Assembly: GCF_005774735.1 (NCBI RefSeq)
Contig: NZ_VBUM01000010.1
Coordinates: 1 to 57,021 of the forward strand
From: Microbacterium sp. 5K110
GTDB taxonomy: Bacteria > Actinomycetota > Actinomycetes > Actinomycetales > Microbacteriaceae
Direction of reading: 5' to 3'
DNA length: 57,021 nt
The number at the start of each line of letters is the position of its first letter. Position 1 is the stretch's first letter. The notes under the pieces were generated by a model. The model ran no database searches, was not told the origin of the DNA, and saw only the letters and a list, made by a program, of their open reading frames with translations. Below are positions 52,097 through 57,021 of the stretch, one piece after another. The position numbers and the translations under genes are program-made.

Positions 52097-52110
52097 CGCC
52101 GCGCGGCCGG

Positions 52111-52192
52111 ACCGAACTCCGGAGTTCTCGGCCGTGGCGGCGGGAAGCCCGGTGGCGGAACGGTCCGACGTGCGGTTCCTCAGGAGTTCGGT
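52111..52192. repeat. Intergenic palindromic element A4
   Basis: ACCGAACTCCGGAG (52111-52124) and CTCAGGAGTTCGGT (52179-52192) pair at 13 of 14 positions around 54 bp, the same arm and loop lengths as A1. It lies 40 bp upstream of the glycerate kinase -10 hexamer. Confidence 0.6.
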
Positions 52193-52231
52193 CGCCGCGC
52201 CACCGGCGTCGTGCTCCGGATGCCGAGCGGC

Positions 52232-52237
52232 TAGGGT
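52232..52237 (+). promoter_or_regulatory. leaderless -10 hexamer of glycerate kinase gene
   Basis: TAGGGT ends 6 nt before GTG 52244. Confidence 0.55.
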
Positions 52238-52243
52238 CGCGGC

Positions 52244-53383
52244 GTGACCGTTGTGCTTCTCGCCCCCGACGGGTTCAAGGGCTCGATCTCCGCGGCCGAT
52301 GCCGCCGCGTCGCTCGCCGCGGGGTGGCGGAGCGTCCGGGGCGACGACCGTATCGTCGAGCTCCCGATGGCCGACGGCGGCGAGGGAACCCTCGATGCCT
52401 TCCTCGTCGCCGTGCCGGGGGCGCGCCGGATGCCGGTGCACGTCACGGGTCCGCACGGCCGCGAGGTCGCGGCATCCTGGGTCCTCCTCCCCGCGACGGG
52501 GGACGCCCCGCGCGGCACGGGGGTCGTGGAGTTGGCCTCGACCTCGGGCATCGAGCTGCTCGGCGACACCCTGCGCCCGCTCGATGCCGGTACGCACGGG
52601 TTCGGACAGGCGATCACCGCGGCCCTGGATCACGGCGTCTCGCGGCTCGTGCTGGCGATCGGGTCGAGCGCCTCGACCGACGCCGGCTTCGGTGCGCTTT
52701 CCGCGCTCGGGGCGAGGATCACGGATGCCGCGGGCGTCGAGGTCGCCGCCGGGCTGCGGGGGATGCGCGACGCCGCCCGCCTCGACCGCTCCGGGCTGCG
52801 CCCGCTCCCACCCTCCGGGGCGCTCGTCCTGACGGACGTGCGGAGTCCCCTCACCGGCCCGCGCGGCGCGGCGGCGGTGTTCGGGCCGCAGAAAGGCCTC
52901 GGGCCCGACGAGATCGCCGACGCCGACGCGGCGCTCGCCCGGGCGGCGGCGCTCCTGGGCGTCGATGCGACCGAGCCCGGTGGCGGCGCGGCCGGCGGCA
53001 CCGGCGCGGCGTTGCTCGCGTGGGGCGCCGAGCTGGTGCCGGGGGCCGAGCGGATCGCCGACCTCGTCGGCCTCGCGGACGCCATCACCGCCTCCGACGT
53101 CGTCATCACGGGCGAGGGATCCTTCGACGCGAGCTCCGGTGCGGGCAAGGTGCCCGAGCGGGTGGCGGCCCTGGCTCGCGCGTCGGCGTGCCCCGCGCTG
53201 CTCGTGGCCGGGCGCATCGCTCCGGATGCCGACACCTCGGCGTTCCGCGACGCGGTCGCCCTCGCCGACCTTGCCGGTTCGCCCGAGGCGGCCCTGTCGG
53301 CCCCGGGCGCGTGGCTCACCGCTGCCGGCGCGACCCTGGCGCGCGGGTTCGGGGCGCGCAGCGGTGCTCCGACGCGGGACTGA
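52244..53383 (+). CDS. glxK: glycerate kinase
   Basis: This 379-residue enzyme is a family I (GlxK/GarK) glycerate kinase that phosphorylates D-glycerate, usually to 2-phosphoglycerate. The start APDGFKGSISAADAAASLAAGW, PMADGGEGTLDAF, IGSSASTDAGFGAL, and TGEGSFDASSGAGKVP motifs are all family hallmarks. It may link to glyoxylate from purine ureides, since allantoin breakdown ends in glyoxylate, but the glyoxylate carboligase and reductase genes are not in this window. It is followed 79 bp later by a MarR gene. Confidence 0.94.
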   Translation: MTVVLLAPDGFKGSISAADAAASLAAGWRSVRGDDRIVELPMADGGEGTLDAFLVAVPGARRMPVHVTGPHGREVAASWVLLPATGDAPRGTGVVELASTSGIELLGDTLRPLDAGTHGFGQAITAALDHGVSRLVLAIGSSASTDAGFGALSALGARITDAAGVEVAAGLRGMRDAARLDRSGLRPLPPSGALVLTDVRSPLTGPRGAAAVFGPQKGLGPDEIADADAALARAAALLGVDATEPGGGAAGGTGAALLAWGAELVPGAERIADLVGLADAITASDVVITGEGSFDASSGAGKVPERVAALARASACPALLVAGRIAPDADTSAFRDAVALADLAGSPEAALSAPGAWLTAAGATLARGFGARSGAPTRD

Positions 53384-53450
53384 CGCGGCACGATCGCCGA
53401 ATCGCCCCCCGACTCGCGGGCGGTGGAGCCGTCGCCCCCCGCGGCTCCGG

Positions 53451-53456
53451 TACCGT
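53451..53456 (+). promoter_or_regulatory. leaderless -10 hexamer of MarR gene
   Basis: TACCGT ends 6 nt before GTG 53463. Confidence 0.5.
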
Positions 53457-53462
53457 CGAGGT

Positions 53463-53972
53463 GTGTCCACCGTGTCCAGCAGCAAAGACGACGAGGTCGA
53501 TCTCCTCATCGACGCGTGGTCGCAGTTGCTGCCCGACGTCGATCTGACCCCCCTCGACGTCATGTCGCGGCTGCGCCGTGCCGCTTTCCACCTGTCGAAG
53601 CTGCGCGCGCGCGCCTTCGCGAGCGCCGACATCGCCGTGTGGGAGTTCGACGTGCTCGCCGTCCTCCGCCGCGCAGACACCGAGCTCAGCGCCACGCGGC
53701 TGATCTCGGCGACGATGATCGGCAGCGCGGCGATGACCAATCGCCTCGACAAGCTCGCGGACCGCGGGCTCGTGCACCGTCGCCCCAACCCCTCGGATGG
53801 GCGGGCGATCCTCGTGGCCATCACTCCCGAGGGCATCGAACGCGTCGACGCGGCGATGACCGAACTCGTGCGGCTCGAAGCCGACGCCCTCCGCGACGTG
53901 AATCGCGCCGATCAGGCGATGCTGGCGCGCGTGCTGCGGGTGCTCGCCGCCGGCGAGACCCACGAGGCGTAA
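53463..53972 (+). CDS. MarR-family transcriptional regulator
   Basis: This 169-residue regulator has one MarR winged helix (about 55-125): [60 protein letters not shown]. Dimerisation helices flank it. GTG 53463 is in frame and lies six nt after TACCGT; a GTG two bases earlier is out of frame. The target is unknown; the neighbouring genes do not form an obvious regulon. The 143 bp after it, up to the convergent gene, hold nothing I recognise. Confidence 0.9.
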   Translation: MSTVSSSKDDEVDLLIDAWSQLLPDVDLTPLDVMSRLRRAAFHLSKLRARAFASADIAVWEFDVLAVLRRADTELSATRLISATMIGSAAMTNRLDKLADRGLVHRRPNPSDGRAILVAITPEGIERVDAAMTELVRLEADALRDVNRADQAMLARVLRVLAAGETHEA

Positions 53973-54115
53973 TCGACCTCGACGCACGGCCGCTCGTCCT
54001 CGACGGCGGGTGGCCGCCGGCGCGCGGCTGGTGGGCGGCTGCTGCCGCTCGACTCCGGCGGACATCGCCGCGTTCGCCGCTGCTCTGAGCTGAGCCGCGA
54101 CCCGACGCGGCACCC

Positions 54116-55039
54116 TCAGCGCTGATCGATCCGGCCGCGCCGACCGCCGCGTTCGCTCAGGAGCGCGATCTCCTCAGGGTTCCATCCGAACGCGTTCTGC
54201 ATCTGGTCGCCGAGGGTCGAGAGTGCCGACGGCAGGGCCGTCGCCACGCCATGCCGGACGTCGACGGCGCGGTCATCGAGAGCGTGGGCCGCGACCCGCA
54301 GCTCGTCCACGAGCGACCTCAGGCGGTCGGGACCGTACGCGGCCGCCACGAGGCGCGCGTCGCTGATCGCGATGACCGTGAGCTCCTGCGGATCGCTGTC
54401 GGACAGTCGTGTCGCCGACCCGAGGGACAGGATGACGGTCAGCCCGCAGACCAGAACAGTGGCGATGGCGATCGCCGCGCCGATCTCCAAGGAGCGGAAC
54501 ACCGCCCCCACCGGACCCGCCCACCCGGTCGTCACCCCTACGACGGCGCGCGCCGCCGAGTACACGGCATAGAGACCCATCGCGGTGGCGAGCAGGCGTG
54601 CGGGCGTGTGCGGAACCACCGGGGAACGAGCGGCGGCGAGCGCGCAGGCGCCGCTCACCACCGTGAGGACCGCGGCCTTGATCACGAGAGACGTGTCCTC
54701 GCTGGTGCTCGCCGTGACGATCGCCGTGGTGATCGCGATCGCCGTGACGACGCCGAGGGCGGCACGTCGGCGTCGCGTCGACAGCGCCGCGACGGCGACG
54801 GTCATCGTTCCGGCGGCGAGCACCATGCCGGCGTCCCCGACGGACAGGGCCAGCCGCGCGCCGTCGTACCTGTGCACGACGTACATCACGGTCGAACCGA
54901 TGGAGAGGATGCCGGCCATGGTCGCGTACTGCAGGAAAGTCGTGAACGGGACGGGCGCGGACGCGCGGGGCAGGGCGATACCCACCACGCTGACGGCGAC
55001 GCCGATGCACATGGCGGCGAGGCCGATCGTCAGCAGCAT
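54116..55039 (-). CDS. multispanning membrane protein of unknown function
   Basis: This 307-residue protein has about seven hydrophobic segments (residues 3-205), then a soluble C-terminal tail of about 100 residues (IAISDARLVAAAYGPDRLRSLVDELRVAAHALD...). I recognise no motif. The layout of a seven-helix sensor-like membrane domain followed by a cytosolic domain recalls signalling proteins, but there is no GGDEF, kinase or other catalytic domain. ATG 55039 follows a GGGAGGGGGAGAG site. It is monocistronic. Confidence 0.75.
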   Translation of the reverse strand: MLLTIGLAAMCIGVAVSVVGIALPRASAPVPFTTFLQYATMAGILSIGSTVMYVVHRYDGARLALSVGDAGMVLAAGTMTVAVAALSTRRRRAALGVVTAIAITTAIVTASTSEDTSLVIKAAVLTVVSGACALAAARSPVVPHTPARLLATAMGLYAVYSAARAVVGVTTGWAGPVGAVFRSLEIGAAIAIATVLVCGLTVILSLGSATRLSDSDPQELTVIAISDARLVAAAYGPDRLRSLVDELRVAAHALDDRAVDVRHGVATALPSALSTLGDQMQNAFGWNPEEIALLSERGGRRGRIDQR

Positions 55040-55182
55040 CGCTCTCCCCCTCCCCGAGCGGCGGTGCACGGTTCCGCCACCTTATCGGCCGGGAGTCGCG
55101 GTCCGCGGTCGCCCGCCGCGGGCGTTGCCGTGCTCATCGTTGCGGCTCCGCGTGCAGAACCGCAGCCCGACGGGACGCGAGG

Positions 55183-55656
55183 TCAGGTGAAATCGGCGGC
55201 CAGGCCGTTGCGGTGGTACTCGAAGATGATGCTCGTGCGGGTGGATGCCACGCTGTGCCGGGCTGAGAGTTGATCGACGACGAAGCGGCGCACGGCGGAG
55301 GAGTCGTCCACCGCGATGTGCACGAGGAAATCGTCGGCCCCGCCGAGGAAGAAGAGTTGGATGACGTCGGGGTGCTGCCGCACGTCCTGGGCGAACGCGC
55401 GGATGCTCTCGTGCCGCTGGCCGGGTCGCAGGGTGACCCCGACGATCGCCTGGAGACCGCGCCCGAGCCGGCTCTGGTCGACCGCGGCGTGGAAGCCGGT
55501 GATGAGGCCCCGATCGACGAGGCCCCGCACGCGGGTGTGCGCGGTGGATGCCGCGACCCCGAGCGCGTCGGCGAGGGCGGCATTGGTCATGCGCGCATCG
55601 GCGGAGAGCAGCTCGATGATCCGCGCGTCGAGCGGATGGAGATCGTCGTCGGCCAT
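55183..55656 (-). CDS. Lrp/AsnC-family regulator, AldR-like
   Basis: This 157-residue protein has the AsnC winged helix (LDARIIELLSADARMTNAALADALGVAASTAHTRVRGLVDRGLI) and a C-terminal RAM ligand-binding domain (about 70-150) with VGVTLRPGQ and GADDFLVHIAV. It is divergent from the alanine dehydrogenase gene, as AldR is in mycobacteria, so it probably activates that gene with L-alanine as ligand. ATG 55656 follows a GAAGGATC site. Confidence 0.9.
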   Translation of the reverse strand: MADDDLHPLDARIIELLSADARMTNAALADALGVAASTAHTRVRGLVDRGLITGFHAAVDQSRLGRGLQAIVGVTLRPGQRHESIRAFAQDVRQHPDVIQLFFLGGADDFLVHIAVDDSSAVRRFVVDQLSARHSVASTRTSIIFEYHRNGLAADFT

Positions 55657-55681
55657 CGCAGATCCTTCGGGTCTCTCGGCT

Positions 55682-55780
55682 GCAGAATCGTTCGAATGCC
55701 GACGATACCGAGGTGAATGGCATCCGTAACGAAGATTCTGCGGATTTACGCCACGGAAACACAACTTTCTGCGATTCTTC
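55682..55780. promoter_or_regulatory. Lrp/AsnC-type binding sites between regulator and ald
   Basis: The AT-rich region holds three related boxes: GCAGAATCGTTC (55682-55693), its inverted partner GAAGATTCTGC (55731-55741) and TTTCTGCGATTCTTC (55766-55780). The first two face each other, and all share ATTCTGC or its complement. Repeated boxes with multiple helical-phase spacing suit the octameric Lrp/AsnC proteins. Confidence 0.5.
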
Positions 55781-55808
55781 CTGCCACCCCCACTCCGAGG
55801 AGAGACTC

Positions 55809-56894
55809 ATGCGCGTCGCCGTGCCCACCGAGATCAAGAACAACGAGAACCGCGTCGCCATGACGCCCGCCGGTGTCGATGCTCTGGCGCGGCGCGGGCA
55901 CGAAGTGCTCGTCCAGGCCGGCGCCGGCGAGGGCAGCGGGTTCTCGGACGAGCAGTACCGCGCCGCCGGCGCCGAGATCGTCGCCACCGCCGACGAGACA
56001 TGGGCGCGCGCCGAGCTGCTGGTCAAGGTCAAGGAGCCGATCGCCCCCGAGTACGGCTTCCTCCGCGCCGACCTCACGCTCTTCACCTACCTGCACCTGG
56101 CCGCCGACCGACCGCTCACCGACGCCCTCATGGCGGCCGGGACGACGGCGGTCGCGTACGAGACGGTGCAGACGGCCGATCGGGCGCTTCCCCTTCTCGC
56201 GCCGATGAGCGAAGTCGCCGGTCGCCTGTCGATCATCGAGGGCGCCCATCATCTGCTCCGCGCCTCGGGCGGCCGGGGACTCCTCCCCGGTGGCGTCCCC
56301 GGCACTCCCAAGGCGAAGGTCGTGGTCATCGGCGGTGGTGTCGCCGGCGAGCACGCCGCCGCCAACGCGCTCGGACTCGGGGCGGACGTCACCGTCATCG
56401 ACATCTCGCTGCCCAAGCTCCGTCAGCTCGAAGAGCGTTTCGGCGGCGCGATCCAGACGCGCGCGTCGACCCGACTCGAGATCGCCGAACAGCTCGCCGA
56501 CGCCGATCTCGTCATCGGGTCGGTGCTGATCCCGGGGGCGGCGGCACCCCAGCTCGTCACCGACGACATGGTCGCGGCGATGAAGCCGGGCTCGGTGCTC
56601 GTGGACATCGCGATCGACCAGGGTGGCTGCTTCGAGGGCTCGCGCGCCACGACGCACGACGCCCCGACGTTCCGCGTCCACGACTCCCTCTACTACTGCG
56701 TCGCGAACATGCCCGGGGCGGTGCCCCACACCTCCACGCGCGCCCTCTCCAACGCGACGCTGCCGTACATCACCCGCATCGCGGACGCGGGCTGGGAGGC
56801 CGCGGCATCCGCCGATCCGGCGCTCGCCCGCGGCCTGAATGTGCGTGCGGGCGTCGTCGTGAACGAGGGCGTGCGCGCCGCGTTCGACCTCTGA
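55809..56894 (+). CDS. ald: alanine dehydrogenase
   Basis: This 361-residue enzyme interconverts L-alanine and pyruvate with NAD+. It has the N-terminal MRVAVPTEIKNNENRVAMTP signature, active-site Lys in VKVKEPIAPEY and His in YLHLAADRPL, the Rossmann motif VIGGGVAGEHAA and NAD-binding VIGSVLIPGAAAPQLV. The length is close to the usual 370. A GAGGAGAG site precedes ATG 55809. It probably serves growth on alanine or redox balance, under the divergent AldR-like regulator. Confidence 0.96.
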   Translation: MRVAVPTEIKNNENRVAMTPAGVDALARRGHEVLVQAGAGEGSGFSDEQYRAAGAEIVATADETWARAELLVKVKEPIAPEYGFLRADLTLFTYLHLAADRPLTDALMAAGTTAVAYETVQTADRALPLLAPMSEVAGRLSIIEGAHHLLRASGGRGLLPGGVPGTPKAKVVVIGGGVAGEHAAANALGLGADVTVIDISLPKLRQLEERFGGAIQTRASTRLEIAEQLADADLVIGSVLIPGAAAPQLVTDDMVAAMKPGSVLVDIAIDQGGCFEGSRATTHDAPTFRVHDSLYYCVANMPGAVPHTSTRALSNATLPYITRIADAGWEAAASADPALARGLNVRAGVVVNEGVRAAFDL

Positions 56895-56922
56895 CGCGGG
56901 GTCGCGCGGGGGCGGGGCGCCG

Positions 56923-57000
56923 CCAGTTCACGTGATCTGGACGAAGTGACGCGGCGTTGCACGCCATCGCATGTACGGTCGGCCAGTTCACGTGATCTGG
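56923..57000. repeat. two near-palindromic 18-bp boxes, 60-bp period
   Basis: CCAGTTCACGTGATCTGG occurs at 56923-56940 and 56983-57000. Each is nearly its own reverse complement (16 of 18), so the pair is at once a direct and an inverted repeat, enclosing a 42-bp middle. The 78-bp size fits the other palindromic elements. It lies after ald at the end of the window. Confidence 0.65.
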
Positions 57001-57021
57001 ACGCGGGGCGGGGGCGGGGGC

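Noticed and set aside
53973..54115. Small gene between the MarR gene and the membrane protein gene
   Set aside because: The 143-bp gap has frames open by composition only, without start plus ribosome site and without any recognisable product.
1..57021. tRNA, rRNA, insertion sequences, phage genes, replication origin
   Set aside because: I looked for CCA-ended cloverleaf-like stretches, transposase or integrase motifs and DnaA boxes, and saw none that hold up.

Overview
The window is high-GC DNA (about 70 percent, strong G/C at third codon positions) from an actinobacterium. Gene content and style (frequent GTG starts, leaderless promoters, many LacI-type sugar regulators, urate and arabinose catabolism, and a striking preference for the heptamer GGATGCC/GGCATCC) suggest Microbacteriaceae, probably Microbacterium or a close relative. 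This assignment is inference. There are about 53 protein genes, no rRNA, tRNA, CRISPR array, transposase or phage gene; it reads as ordinary chromosome with a catabolic/accessory flavour.

Layout. 0-6.7 kb: a purine (urate) degradation locus of two divergent operons. The minus-strand operon runs allantoinase, FmdA-type amidohydrolase, AtzH-amidase fusion. The plus-strand operon runs OHCU decarboxylase, 5-hydroxyisourate hydrolase, HpxO-type urate hydroxylase. Together they take urate to allantoate; two further amide hydrolases may release nitrogen. 6.7-14.4 kb: a NarL-type two-component system divergent from a plus-strand group (membrane-anchored protein, cation/proton antiporter, MprF-like lipid aminoacyltransferase, acyltransferase-like membrane protein), plausibly a cell-envelope stress locus. 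14.5-25.5 kb: apt, an alpha-glucosidase with its LacI regulator, a ferredoxin-reductase-like flavoprotein, an M20 amidohydrolase, a zinc peptidase, a WS/DGAT acyltransferase, a VanZ/RDD protein and a serine hydrolase. 25.6-33.5 kb: KimA-like potassium transporter, a double-MarR protein, a four-gene membrane cassette with a CPBP protease, and a PadR-DUF1048-ABC exporter operon, followed by a truncated GntR gene. 33.7-43.3 kb: a pentose region with a ribose-type ABC transporter, SIS protein, LacI regulator and araDBA. 43.7-52.0 kb: dGTPase, then a GH3 glycosidase operon with its own ABC transporter and divergent LacI gene. 52.2-57.0 kb: glycerate kinase, MarR, a membrane protein, and alanine dehydrogenase with divergent Lrp/AsnC regulator.

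Regulation visible in the DNA. At least fifteen genes that start transcription units have a TANNNT hexamer 6-8 nt before the start codon and no need for a Shine-Dalgarno, i.e. leaderless transcripts. Perfect palindromes sit where local regulators should bind: before the alpha-glucosidase, before the PadR operon, before araD, and between the GH3 operon and its LacI gene.

The most unusual feature is intergenic: at least eleven palindromic elements of about 66-88 bp, in several sequence families, with paired arms of 10-23 bp. Two pairs are clearly dispersed copies of each other with conserved geometry, and they lie between convergent, divergent and co-directional genes alike, so they are not simply terminators. 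They look like a small, multi-family set of palindromic repeats that I do not recognise.
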